From assembly GCF_003121295.1 (NCBI RefSeq), contig NZ_PHNC01000042.1:66282-130281 (forward strand): 64,000 bases of DNA, read 5' to 3'. Of the stretch, positions 42,581 through 50,852 are shown one piece after another. The stretch comes from Streptomyces orinoci (GTDB taxonomy: Bacteria > Actinomycetota > Actinomycetes > Streptomycetales > Streptomycetaceae). The notes beneath the pieces are model-generated. The model saw nothing but the letters and a program-made list of their open reading frames with translations. It ran no database searches and was not told the DNA's origin. The number at the start of each line of letters is the position of its first letter. Position 1 is the stretch's first letter. The position numbers and the translations under genes are program-made.

Positions 42581-42844
42581 GCGGGCCGCCCCGTCCGGCT
42601 CAACCCGAAAGGCCTTGTGCCATCCGGCTTCTGAACAGCAGCGGCGGAGTTTCGAATCCCTTTCTTGACCGCGGATCAGAAGCCGTCCAATGATGGGACG
42701 CAGTTCGGCGGCAGCAGTGCCGGATATCGGCAGGAAAGCCGAACGACGAGAAGACGAGTTACGTCACGTCATTCAGATGGCCGGCCCTCGGACTGGGGCA
42801 GCAGAGTTATTCGACCGAGCGCTAGAAAACACCTGGAGTTCAGG
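42581..42844 (+). promoter_or_regulatory. Promoter region of the diiron-oxidase/ATP-grasp cluster
   Basis: 264 bases between the regulator stop and the reductase start, the only sizeable gap ahead of the cluster. Contains the dyad listed next and a ribosome-binding site GGAGTTCAGG before ATG 42845. Confidence 0.6.
42703..42744. promoter_or_regulatory. Candidate StrR-type operator dyad
   Basis: GTTCGGC (42703-42709) and GCCGAAC (42738-42744) are perfect inverted arms, enclosing a second dyad TGCCG-GATAT-CGGCA. StrR is known to bind GTTCGA/TCGAAC-type arms, so the similarity is suggestive. About 100 bases upstream of the first structural gene. Confidence 0.5.
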
Positions 42845-43873
42845 ATGGACCAAGCGGGGGTTCGAGTGGAGACGACCGTGGCCGACGCGGAGGCGAGCGC
42901 GGACGTGGCTGTGGTCGGCGCGGGGCCGGCGGGTCTGTACACCGCCTGCTGCGCGGGCTTCCGAGGGCTTTCCAGCGTGCTGGTCGACGCGCTGCCCGAG
43001 CCGGGCGGACAGGTCGCGGCCCTGTACCCGGAGAAGAGGATCTACGACGTCGCCGGCCATCCCGCCGTGCGGGGCCGGGAACTCATCGACGGCCTGATCG
43101 CTCAGGTGGAGCCGTTCCGTCCGCGTTTCCTGCTCGGCCGGACGGCGACCTCCCTGGTGCCGGAGGAGGGCAGGGGCTGGGCGATACGCCTGGAGGACGG
43201 CGGGCTGGTGCGCGCCGGAGCCGTCGTGATCGCGGCGGGACTCGGCCGTTCGGTCCCACGCTCCCTGCCCTGCCTGAGGCCCTATCAGGGGCGAGGCGTG
43301 ACCCACCACGTGCGCCATCTCGACGAGCACCGGGGCCGTGACGTGGTGATCGTGGGCGGCGGCGGCAGCGCGGTCGACTGGGCCCTCGCCCTCGCCCCGA
43401 TCGCGCGGTCCGTCACGGTCGTCCACCGGCGCTCGGCCTTCCGCGCCCACGAGCACAGCGTCAAGCAGATGTACGCGTCCGGTGTTCGCGTGCTGACCGA
43501 CGCGCAGGTGATGGCCTGTCAAGGAACCGAACGCCTCGAAGAAGTGTGGGTCCGGACCGAGGAGCAGGAATGGAAAATACCCGCGCAGGTTCTCGTGGGA
43601 GCACTGGGATTCATCACGAACCTCGGTCCGATCGCCGATTGGGGACTCCGGATGAGTAATCGCCTTGTTCTGGTCGACGGAGCGATGCAGACGAATACGC
43701 CGGGGGTGTACGCGGTCGGTGACATCTGCCATTACGAGGGCCGTGTCCCGCTCATATCGGTGGCTTTCGGCGAGGCGGCGACCGCGGCGAACCACGCGGC
43801 GGTCGAACTGCGCCCCGGGTCGCGCCTCGCGCCGGAGCACTCCACCGACCTCGACGCCATTCCCCTGTCATGA
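42845..43873 (+). CDS. Ferredoxin-NADP reductase, thioredoxin-reductase-like
   Basis: 342 residues from ATG with CTGGAGTTCAGG upstream. FAD-binding ADVAVVGAGPAGLYTACCAG, ALPEPGGQVAALYPEKRIYD, NADP-binding DVVIVGGGGSAVDWALALA, HRRSAFRAHEHSVKQM, and a final FAD contact GVYAVGDICHYEGRVPLIS. It lacks the CxxC of thioredoxin reductases, which together with the GQVAALYPEK motif identifies the type-2 (YumC-like) ferredoxin/flavodoxin-NADP reductases. Its stop overlaps the ferredoxin start (ATGA), so the pair forms one NADPH-to-[2Fe-2S] electron chain that should feed the diiron oxidase two genes on. Confidence 0.88.
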   Translation: MDQAGVRVETTVADAEASADVAVVGAGPAGLYTACCAGFRGLSSVLVDALPEPGGQVAALYPEKRIYDVAGHPAVRGRELIDGLIAQVEPFRPRFLLGRTATSLVPEEGRGWAIRLEDGGLVRAGAVVIAAGLGRSVPRSLPCLRPYQGRGVTHHVRHLDEHRGRDVVIVGGGGSAVDWALALAPIARSVTVVHRRSAFRAHEHSVKQMYASGVRVLTDAQVMACQGTERLEEVWVRTEEQEWKIPAQVLVGALGFITNLGPIADWGLRMSNRLVLVDGAMQTNTPGVYAVGDICHYEGRVPLISVAFGEAATAANHAAVELRPGSRLAPEHSTDLDAIPLS

Positions 43874-44169
43874 ACCTGAAGAAGTTGACCGTCCTTCCGG
43901 CAGGAACCGAAATCCTGCTGCCGGCGGGATCCCCCCTCACCGAAGTCGAGTACGAGACGCCGCAGCGGCCCATCCCCTTCGGATGCCGCTCCGGATCGTG
44001 CGGCGCGTGCGTCATCGAGGTGCTCGAGGGCCTTGGCTCCCTCGGCGAACCCGACCACGACGAACTCGACTTCCTGGAAGACCTCGGCCGCACCGGCGGC
44101 ACCCACCGCCTTGCCTGCCAGTGCCGGCTGCGGGGCGACGCGACCGTTCGCGTCGCCGACGACATCTGA
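43870..44169 (+). CDS. [2Fe-2S] ferredoxin, plant type
   Basis: 99 residues. PFGCRSGSCGACVIEVLEG gives the CxxxxCxxC cluster and LACQCRL the fourth Cys further on. Start codon overlaps the reductase stop by four bases, indicating translational coupling and a dedicated donor/carrier pair. Acidic surface (EPDHDELDFLEDLG) is typical for docking to a reductase and an oxygenase. Probable partner: the diiron oxidase at 44223. Confidence 0.92.
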   Translation: MNLKKLTVLPAGTEILLPAGSPLTEVEYETPQRPIPFGCRSGSCGACVIEVLEGLGSLGEPDHDELDFLEDLGRTGGTHRLACQCRLRGDATVRVADDI

Positions 44170-44222
44170 AACCGCTCGCACCAAGAGTCCGAGTGTCCGT
44201 GCGTCCAACCGAAAGGTGAACC

Positions 44223-44975
44223 ATGCCCAACCGTGTGACCAACGTCGGCTACGGGAACCGTACCCCCTTCCTCAGCAGCACCGCATCGGCGGAGCTGCGC
44301 GCCGAGATCGACGCGCAGCTCGACCAGCAGGTCCTCGAGTGGTACGCCAACGTCCCCGAGGCCGCCCACCTCGAGGGCAGGAACGTCGACTCCGAGTACT
44401 ACAAGCGGAACCTGATCGAAACCGCCTGGCGCATCCGGATGCTGCGCGTCTCCGAGGCCAAGGCACTGGTGGAGATCGCCAAGATCAGCCCCGAGGCGGC
44501 GCAGGTCTGGGCCAACTACGAGCAGGAGGAGATGCTCCACGACGAACTGTTCATCGCCGACCTGGAGAAGGCGGGCGTGTCCCGCGAGCAGTTCCTGGCC
44601 ACCGAGCCCTACCTGTCGACCAAGCTGCTCACCGGCTACTTCTCCTACCTCCTGGACCACGAGGGCCCGCTCGGCGTGGTGGCGTACTCCTACCTCGTCG
44701 AGTACGTGAACGTGAAGCTGGAGCCCAGGAAATTGGAGGCGCTGAAGAAGTCGGTCGGCGAGTCCAACATCGGCGGCCAGATCAACCACTCGCACACCGA
44801 CATCAACGACGACCACCCCGGCGAGGTGTGGGCGGCCGTCCGGCACCTGCTGCGCAGCCAGGACGACATCGACGCGTTCAAGCGCTACCTCCGCGAGCAC
44901 CAGCAGATCCTGGCGCAGTACTTCGAGGAGCTCTACCTGGACACCATCGCCAGGGCCGAGAAACAGCCGGCCTGA
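44223..44975 (+). CDS. Haem-oxygenase-like diiron oxidase (HDO superfamily)
   Basis: 250 residues, ATG with AACCGAAAGGTGAACC upstream. All-helical. Likely iron ligands: Glu103 and His106 in YEQEEMLHDELF (ExxH), Glu160 in SYLVEYVNV, and His/Asp in NHSHTDINDDHPGEV (His191, His198). The spacing ExxH...E...H resembles UndA and related HDOs (SznF, BesC, CADD), which use O2 and two electrons to hydroxylate, cleave or oxidise amino acids and fatty acids. Not TenA-like, as the thiaminase Cys pattern is absent. The electron donors encoded just upstream fit. The reaction here is not predictable from sequence; N-oxygenation or C-C cleavage of an amino acid are the best guesses. Confidence 0.78.
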   Translation: MPNRVTNVGYGNRTPFLSSTASAELRAEIDAQLDQQVLEWYANVPEAAHLEGRNVDSEYYKRNLIETAWRIRMLRVSEAKALVEIAKISPEAAQVWANYEQEEMLHDELFIADLEKAGVSREQFLATEPYLSTKLLTGYFSYLLDHEGPLGVVAYSYLVEYVNVKLEPRKLEALKKSVGESNIGGQINHSHTDINDDHPGEVWAAVRHLLRSQDDIDAFKRYLREHQQILAQYFEELYLDTIARAEKQPA

Positions 44976-44987
44976 GATCCGTCCCCA

Positions 44988-45021
44988 GCGGGGGCGCGGC
45001 GTGTCCGCGCCGCGCCCCCGC
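44988..45021 (+). terminator. Hairpin between the diiron oxidase and first ATP-grasp gene
   Basis: Perfect 14-bp stem (44988-45001 with 45008-45021), 6-base loop, all G/C. It starts 13 bases after the oxidase stop and ends 20 bases before the next ATG. It could be a partial terminator or an RNA stabiliser that sets different levels for the redox genes and ligases. Confidence 0.7.
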
Positions 45022-45041
45022 CTGCCGGTAAGGAGGCCGGA

Positions 45042-46478
45042 ATGAGCACCGAAAACGCCACAGGAGTGCTGCTGCTCAGCCATGTCGGGTTCTCGTTCAT
45101 GGAGGACCTCCTCGGCACGGTCACGGCGCGGGGGCTGAAGGGCTATGTGCTCAGCTCGTTGCCGGAACCGCAGCACCAGGCATCCCGGCCGGCGGCGCTG
45201 GCCGACCTCGCCGACGACGTGCGGGTGAGCACCGGGCACGTCCTGACGGCCCGCGACGTCGAGGACTACCTCGACCGGCTCCAGGCGGCGGGTGCGGCGG
45301 TGCAGTGCTGCCTCACCGTCTGGGAGGGCTACCGGCATCTGATGGCGCTGGCCAACGCCCGTCTGGGGGTGCCGGACCTGGACGAGAAGCGGGTCGCGGA
45401 ACTGCGGGACAAGCTGACGCTGCGAAATCGGCTCGCCGACGCCGGACTCAGCCGCGCCCGGGCGTGCGCCCTCACTCCCCAGACGCTCGCCGAACGCCAA
45501 CGCGAGGGCGGCCGCTACTTCGTGAAGCCGGTCAGCGGCATCGCCTCATTCGGAACGTTTCCCCTCACGGCCGGCACGACCTGGACCGACGTGGAACGCA
45601 TCGCCGCCGAGGCCCGGTCCGACACGGTCTACTCCAGCGCCTTCGCCGTCCAGCCCGGCGCCGGCAGCCCCGTGGATCCGGGCCCGCACACGCACCCGGC
45701 CGCAGAGGAGGACGTGGGTGCAGGAGCCGGCCCGGCTCACGGACGTGCCGGCGGGATGGAGTTCCTGGTCGAGGACTACGTGCCGGGGCGCGAGTTCAGC
45801 TTCGAGGTGATCGTCGTCGACGCCGAGCCCCATGTCGTGGCGGTGCACGAGAAGTGCCAGGTCACGGAGACGGCGGGGACCGTGCTGGAGAACGCCTGTG
45901 TCAGCCCGCCCACCAGTCTGTCGCAGGAGGAGATCGCCGCCGGGATCCGCTGGGTGACGAGCGTGCTGGACGTCCTCGACCTCGACTGGGGCTGTTTCCA
46001 TGTCGAGGCCCGGCACGCCGCGTCCGACTGGGATCTGATCGAGGTCAACCCGCGGGTGGGCGGCAGCCTGATCTCGCCCAGTGTGGCGGCGCTGACCGGC
46101 GGCCCCGGCCTGCTCGACCTCTGGCTGGACTCCCTGCTCGCCGCCGGCCGCCCGGCCGACTTCGGCGAGACGCTGAAAAACCTGTCGTTCACGGCGGACG
46201 GCACGGCGCCGGGCCGCAACGTGACGTTCTTCCGGGTCTTCTTCGCCGACCCCGGAACCATCCGCGCGGTGGAGCTGAACGACGATCTCCCCCTGCAGCC
46301 GGTCATGTCGCAGATCCTGCTCGAGCCCGGCGACGTCGTGCACTCGTCCTCGCGCGAAGTGTTCCTCGGCCAGGTGCTCTGGCGCATGGACCGAGCGGAC
46401 CGCGACGCGGTCCTCCCTCGGCTGCTGCCCGCCTCCGAGCACGCCATCGAGATCGTGTACGAAAGGGAGCGCGGATGA
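45042..46478 (+). CDS. ATP-grasp ligase 1
   Basis: 478 residues; AAGGAGGCCGG precedes the ATG. Motifs: RYFVKPVSGIASFGTFPL (ATP-binding Lys and flexible loop), EFLVEDYVPGREFSFEVIVV (adenine-side Glu and the VPGxEF strand), and LIEVNPRVGGSLISPSV (ExNPRxGG metal ligands). N-terminal 120 residues form the preATP-grasp Rossmann-like unit. Family members ligate an amino acid or carboxylate to an amine via acyl phosphate. A Gly/Pro/His-rich linker at about 205-240 is an unusual low-complexity insert. Stop overlaps the next start (ATGA). Substrates unknown. Confidence 0.85.
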   Translation: MSTENATGVLLLSHVGFSFMEDLLGTVTARGLKGYVLSSLPEPQHQASRPAALADLADDVRVSTGHVLTARDVEDYLDRLQAAGAAVQCCLTVWEGYRHLMALANARLGVPDLDEKRVAELRDKLTLRNRLADAGLSRARACALTPQTLAERQREGGRYFVKPVSGIASFGTFPLTAGTTWTDVERIAAEARSDTVYSSAFAVQPGAGSPVDPGPHTHPAAEEDVGAGAGPAHGRAGGMEFLVEDYVPGREFSFEVIVVDAEPHVVAVHEKCQVTETAGTVLENACVSPPTSLSQEEIAAGIRWVTSVLDVLDLDWGCFHVEARHAASDWDLIEVNPRVGGSLISPSVAALTGGPGLLDLWLDSLLAAGRPADFGETLKNLSFTADGTAPGRNVTFFRVFFADPGTIRAVELNDDLPLQPVMSQILLEPGDVVHSSSREVFLGQVLWRMDRADRDAVLPRLLPASEHAIEIVYERERG

Positions 46479-47797
46479 CCAGGCCGATCCTCCTCATCGT
46501 CGACTACAACCTCAGCCGCGTCGACGAGGTCCGCCACCTGCGCGACCACGCGCGCGAACACCACGGCGCGACAGTGATCCTCATCCGCGCCGACCCCAGG
46601 GAGGCAGACCGCTCCATCGCCGACGAGGTGATCGACCTCGATCCCCTGCGCGACGACTTCGCCGAGATGGGCGAGAAGCTGCTCGGCGACCGGCGTGAGC
46701 GGATCAAGGCGGGCATCGTCTTCTCCGACAACGCCGTACGCAGCGGGGCCGAACTGCTGGAACGGCTGGGGATCCCGGTCGACTCCTCGCGGCTGGCCCA
46801 GGGCGCGTTCTCCAAGTACCGCTACCGCCTCGGCGAGGCGCGCGTGGCCGACCTGCTGGAGACGCAACGGATCATGGTGCCCGCGTTCGCCGAGATCGCC
46901 TCACTCGACCAGTTGAAGCGATTCGCCCGCGAGCATCCCCGGGGCATCGTCGTCAAGCCCGCGGCGGAGGGCAACAACCGGGGCGTCGTCGTGGTGCGGC
47001 CGGGCGACGACCTCACGGCGGTGTTCGCCGAGGTCCTTCCGTATCTGGAAGGCGGGGTGATCTGCGAGGAGTTCATTCCGTACCGGAGGGAGTACTCCTT
47101 CGACGGACTGGGTTCGCTGGCGTTCCTCACCGAGAAGATCAGCGCGCCCGGCCGGTACCCCGTCGAGATCGCCCAGGTCCTGCCCGCCCGGGTGGCCGCC
47201 CACGAGCGCGCGACGCTGGAACGGGCGGGACGGCAGGCGAATTTGCTCGTCGGGCAGTGTGACGGGCCCTTCCACAACGAGATCAAGCTGAGCGACGACG
47301 GGCTGCGCGCCGCGGTGGTGGAGCCCAACCGGCGACCGGGCGGAATGAAGATCTGGTCACTGGCCCGCTGGGTCTACGGCATCGATCTGCACCACCTCTG
47401 GGTCGACACGGCCTTCGGCACGGCCGCGGGCGCGCCGGAACTTGTGCCCGAGTGCTCGGCGGCGACGGTGCTGCTCGGCGTCGCCACCGACCGCTCGTTC
47501 TCCCCGGACGACGTCATATCCGGCACGGACCCGTTCGCGGACGCCGTCCAGGTGACCGCGGAACGCCTCGGCCTGGCCGAGGGGGAACTGGCCGCCGCGG
47601 AGTTCTCCTGGCTGTCGAGCGAGCGCCGCGACCTGCATGCCGTCGCCCGCGACAACGCGGACTTCGCGGCACAGGGCTGCGTCGTCCTGCGCGGCGGGCG
47701 CGGCGACATCGGCACCGTCGTCCACGCACTGCGCGAGGCCTGGTCGGACGCCCTGGACCGAGCCCTCCGCTCCCCCGCTTCCCTCAGGAAGGCCTGA
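46475..47797 (+). CDS. ATP-grasp ligase 2
   Basis: 440 residues from ATG at 46475, overlapping the previous stop; the longer frame from 45305 is a shadow. Opens PILLIVDYNLSRVDEVRHLR (preATP-grasp), then GIVVKPAAEGNNRGVVVV (ATP loop), GVICEEFIPYRREYSFDG (purine-side Glu), and AAVVEPNRRPGGMKIWSL (metal site, ExNxRxGG type). Sequence clearly differs from ligases 1 and 3, so it is not a tandem duplicate. Probably makes the second amide or ester bond in the product. Confidence 0.83.
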   Translation: MTRPILLIVDYNLSRVDEVRHLRDHAREHHGATVILIRADPREADRSIADEVIDLDPLRDDFAEMGEKLLGDRRERIKAGIVFSDNAVRSGAELLERLGIPVDSSRLAQGAFSKYRYRLGEARVADLLETQRIMVPAFAEIASLDQLKRFAREHPRGIVVKPAAEGNNRGVVVVRPGDDLTAVFAEVLPYLEGGVICEEFIPYRREYSFDGLGSLAFLTEKISAPGRYPVEIAQVLPARVAAHERATLERAGRQANLLVGQCDGPFHNEIKLSDDGLRAAVVEPNRRPGGMKIWSLARWVYGIDLHHLWVDTAFGTAAGAPELVPECSAATVLLGVATDRSFSPDDVISGTDPFADAVQVTAERLGLAEGELAAAEFSWLSSERRDLHAVARDNADFAAQGCVVLRGGRGDIGTVVHALREAWSDALDRALRSPASLRKA

Positions 47798-49059
47798 TGA
47801 AGATCCTCATTCTGCACCGCGTGCCCTACTTCAAGATCGAATACCACCGGGGCATCTCCCACGACCGGCACGAGGTCACCTACTTCGGGACCGACCAGGC
47901 GCTGGCCACCCTGCCGCCGCACCTGCGCTGCGAGCGGGTGAGCCGTCCGGGTCTGCGCTCGGCTTTCGAGGAGGCGCGGGACTGGCTGGCACACCGGCCC
48001 CGCGACTTCGACCGGATCATCTCGGTATCGGAGTACGAGCTGCTCGACGCCGCCCTGCTGCGCGAGTACCTGGGCGTGCCGGGCGCGCCGGCCGGCCAGG
48101 TGGCCTTGGCCCGGGACAAGGTCCTGATGAAGCAGGCGGTCGAGGACGCGGGTCTGCGCGTGCCCCGCTTCCTCGCGTTGCCACGCTTCCTCGACCTGGA
48201 CGGCCGGATCCCCTGGCATGGCAGGACCGTACTGAAGCCGCATCGCGGCGCGTCGAGCGAGGACGTCCTCGTCTTCGACACACCCCGGCAGGCCGCCGCG
48301 GCCATCACCGAGGGCCGCACCGGCATATCCCGGCTCGACACCGGGAGGGACCTGGCGGACTTCGAGGTGGAGGAGTTCGTCTCCGGGCGGATCAGGCACT
48401 TCGACGGCCTGGTGCAGGGCGGGGAGGTCCTGGTCCTCAGTGTGAGTGAATACGTCGGCACCTGCCTGGAGTACGCCCAGGGCAGGCCGCTGGGGTCGTT
48501 CCAGCTCGCGCTGTCCGAGGAGGAGCGCGTCTGGGTGTCCCGCGCCCTGGCGGCGGTGCGTGTCGAGGACGGCAGTTTCCATCTGGAGGCGATCGCGCAC
48601 CGGGGAGAGCTGGTCTTCCTGGAGGTCGGCAACCGGGTGGGGGGCGCCGACGTGGTGGCGACCGTCGAGCTGGCCACCGGTGTGCACCTGCCCTCGTACG
48701 AACTGCGCGCTCTGCTCGGCGAGCGGGTCGCCGGGACGCTCCCCCAACCGCCTGCCGACCGGCGCCTGTACGGCTGGTTCGTCTGCCCGGGCCACCACCT
48801 GGCCGGACGGGAGTTCCAGGGGCTCGAGGGGACGGCGGCGTTCCGCGACGACCCGTCCGTGGTCGCCTGGAACGAACTGCCGCCGGGCTCACCCCTGCCC
48901 GGCCACATCACCTACCAGGCCGGCGAGACGGTACTCGCCGGGATCGTCGCGAGCGGCACCCCCGAGGGCGGTCGGCGCTGGATCACCGACCTGTTCGCCT
49001 CGCTCTCGGTCCGCACGGGCCCGGCCGTTCGCACGCCGTCGGAGCAGGTGCCGGCATGA
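47797..49059 (+). CDS. ATP-grasp ligase 3
   Basis: 420 residues; ATG shares bases with the preceding TGA (TGATG), AGGAAGG upstream. KILILHRVPYFKIEYHRGIS opens the preATP-grasp domain; TVLKPHRGASSEDVLVFD, FEVEEFVSGRIRHFDGLV and LVFLEVGNRVGGADVVATVE provide the ATP and Mg sites (EVGNRVGG). The last 110 residues (LYGWFVCPGHHLAGREFQGL) form an extra C-terminal domain. Most like the biotin-carboxylase-type ATP-grasp amino-acid ligases. Substrate unknown. Its stop overlaps a 25-codon ORF. Confidence 0.83.
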   Translation: MKILILHRVPYFKIEYHRGISHDRHEVTYFGTDQALATLPPHLRCERVSRPGLRSAFEEARDWLAHRPRDFDRIISVSEYELLDAALLREYLGVPGAPAGQVALARDKVLMKQAVEDAGLRVPRFLALPRFLDLDGRIPWHGRTVLKPHRGASSEDVLVFDTPRQAAAAITEGRTGISRLDTGRDLADFEVEEFVSGRIRHFDGLVQGGEVLVLSVSEYVGTCLEYAQGRPLGSFQLALSEEERVWVSRALAAVRVEDGSFHLEAIAHRGELVFLEVGNRVGGADVVATVELATGVHLPSYELRALLGERVAGTLPQPPADRRLYGWFVCPGHHLAGREFQGLEGTAAFRDDPSVVAWNELPPGSPLPGHITYQAGETVLAGIVASGTPEGGRRWITDLFASLSVRTGPAVRTPSEQVPA

Positions 49060-49133
49060 GGACTGAGCACACGCCGAGCGCGCCGGCCGTCACCGGCGCC
49101 GAGCCGCCGTCACCGGTCCGGTTCCGCTCATGA
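49056..49133 (+). CDS. 25-residue ORF coupled at both ends
   Basis: ATG at 49056 overlaps the ligase 3 stop as ATGA, GGAG lies 11 bases upstream, and its own TGA (49131-49133) overlaps the DUF885 start as ATGA. 22 of 25 codons end in G or C, as in real genes here. The peptide begins MRTEHTPSAPAV and ends PVRFRS; it is Pro/Ala/Ser/Thr-rich with no Cys. It may be only a coupling device, or a substrate or carrier peptide for the neighbouring ligases; the sequence cannot tell. Too short for ordinary annotation. Confidence 0.35.
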   Translation: MRTEHTPSAPAVTGAEPPSPVRFRS

Positions 49134-50836
49134 CGGCGCTGAACGATCTCGCGGATCAGTACGTGGACGAGCTGGCCGCACTGGACCCCTGCCTCGCCGC
49201 GGCGATGGGCATCGCCGGTCAGGAGACCCGGCTGACCGACTTCGGCCCCGAGGCGGTGCAGGAGCGGGCGGCGTCGGCGCGTCGCATGCTGAAGGCGGTA
49301 GACGACACGCCGGTGGCCGGGGATGCGGAGCGCGTCGCGGCGGCGGTGCTGCGCGAACGGCTCGCCACGCAGGTGGCGCTGGCCGACACCGGTGCCTACG
49401 GCACGCTGCTGGACACCCTCGACGGGCCCATCCAGCGTGTGCGGCAGGCGGTGGGTCTGCTGGATCAGGGCCGCGACACCGCGTGGGAGGTGTTGCTGGC
49501 GCGGCTGTCGGCCGTCCCGGAGGCGCTGGCGGGACTGCGGGAGAGCCTGGAGGTGGCGCGGCGTGGCGGCCGGGTCGCACCGTACCGTCAGGTGATCCGT
49601 AACGCCCAGGAGTGCCGTGACATGCGGCAGTACCTGGCGGGATTGCCCGCCGGGCACGGCGACGGTGTGCTGCGGGACGCGCTGGAGCAGGCCGCGGCGG
49701 CCGCGAACCGCTCGCTGACACGGATGGCGGCGTATCTGTCGCGGGAGCTCGCGGCGCAGGCGCCGACGCTGGACGCGGTGGGCGAGGAGCGCTACCACCT
49801 CGGCGTGCGGGAGTTCCTCGGAACCCGGCTGGACCTGCGGGAGACCTACGCCTGGGGCTGGGAGGAACTCGGCCGGATACAGCGGGACATGACGGTGACG
49901 GCGGCGCGGATCGCGCCCGGCGAACCGGTGCCGGCCGTGCTGGCGGCCCTGGACAGCGACCCCCGCCACCAGATGACGGACAGGGCGCAGTTCCGCGACT
50001 GGCTCCAGGAACTCGCCAACGCCACCATCGCCGACCTCGACGGGACGCACTTCGCCATCCCCGAGCCCCTGCGACGGATCGACTGCCGCATCGGCCCCTC
50101 CGACGGGCCCGCCTTCTATCTGGCGCCCAGCGAGGACCTGTCGCGTCCCGGCACGGTCTGGTGGACCCGGCCCGAGCCGGGCACGCCGATCCGGACATGG
50201 ACCGTGCCGAGCACCATGTTCCACGAGGGCGTCCCGGGCCACCACTTGCAGCTGGGCGTGACGACGCTCAATACCTCAGGACTCAACCGGTTCCAGCGGC
50301 TGTCGTGCGAACTGCACCCCGGACACGTCGAGGGGTGGGGCCTGTACGCAGAGCGTCTGATGGACGAACTCGGATACCTCGCCAATCCGGCCCACCGGCT
50401 GGGGATGCTGGCCACGGGGCAACTGCTGCGCGCCGCACGGGTCGTCCTGGACATCGGGCTGCACCTGCGGCTGCCCATCCCCGCGGGCACCAGGTTCCAC
50501 GACGGAGAGCGCTGGACGCCGGAGTTGGGCCGGGCGTTCCTCACGGAGCACTGCGGGCTCGGTCCAGCGAGGTTCGTCGAGTTCGAGATCGACCGGTATC
50601 TGGGCCGCCCCGGACAGGCCCTCGCCTACAAGCTGGGAGAGAAGGTGTGGCTGGAGGCACGGGAGGCCGCCCGGCGTCGCGACGGCGCCGCCTTCGACCT
50701 CAAGCGGTTCCACCACCACGCGCTGAACCTCGGGCCGATGGGCCTGGACCTGCTGCGCGCGGAACTGACGGGCCCGGCCGCGCCCGCTGACCAGGCGGGG
50801 ACAGGACGGACACGAGCGGAGCGCACCCCACGGTGA
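49130..50836 (+). CDS. DUF885-family metallopeptidase-like protein
   Basis: 568 residues, the usual length. Mostly helical. The key site is FHEGVPGHHLQLGV, the HExxxGHH zinc motif of this family, followed by CELHPGHVEGWGLYAERLMD (third ligand Glu region EGWGLYAE), both intact. DUF885 proteins belong to the gluzincin-like MA clan; few have been tested and some behave as carboxypeptidase- or aminopeptidase-like enzymes. Located inside the ATP-grasp cluster it may trim a peptide intermediate, remove a protecting residue, or cleave the mature product. No signal peptide, so cytoplasmic. Confidence 0.82.
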   Translation: MTALNDLADQYVDELAALDPCLAAAMGIAGQETRLTDFGPEAVQERAASARRMLKAVDDTPVAGDAERVAAAVLRERLATQVALADTGAYGTLLDTLDGPIQRVRQAVGLLDQGRDTAWEVLLARLSAVPEALAGLRESLEVARRGGRVAPYRQVIRNAQECRDMRQYLAGLPAGHGDGVLRDALEQAAAAANRSLTRMAAYLSRELAAQAPTLDAVGEERYHLGVREFLGTRLDLRETYAWGWEELGRIQRDMTVTAARIAPGEPVPAVLAALDSDPRHQMTDRAQFRDWLQELANATIADLDGTHFAIPEPLRRIDCRIGPSDGPAFYLAPSEDLSRPGTVWWTRPEPGTPIRTWTVPSTMFHEGVPGHHLQLGVTTLNTSGLNRFQRLSCELHPGHVEGWGLYAERLMDELGYLANPAHRLGMLATGQLLRAARVVLDIGLHLRLPIPAGTRFHDGERWTPELGRAFLTEHCGLGPARFVEFEIDRYLGRPGQALAYKLGEKVWLEAREAARRRDGAAFDLKRFHHHALNLGPMGLDLLRAELTGPAAPADQAGTGRTRAERTPR

Positions 50837-50852
50837 GAAAGCGAGCGATCGG

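Noticed and set aside
43752..45500. 582-codon minus-strand frame across the diiron oxidase
   Set aside because: Shadow of three plus-strand genes with recognisable motifs.
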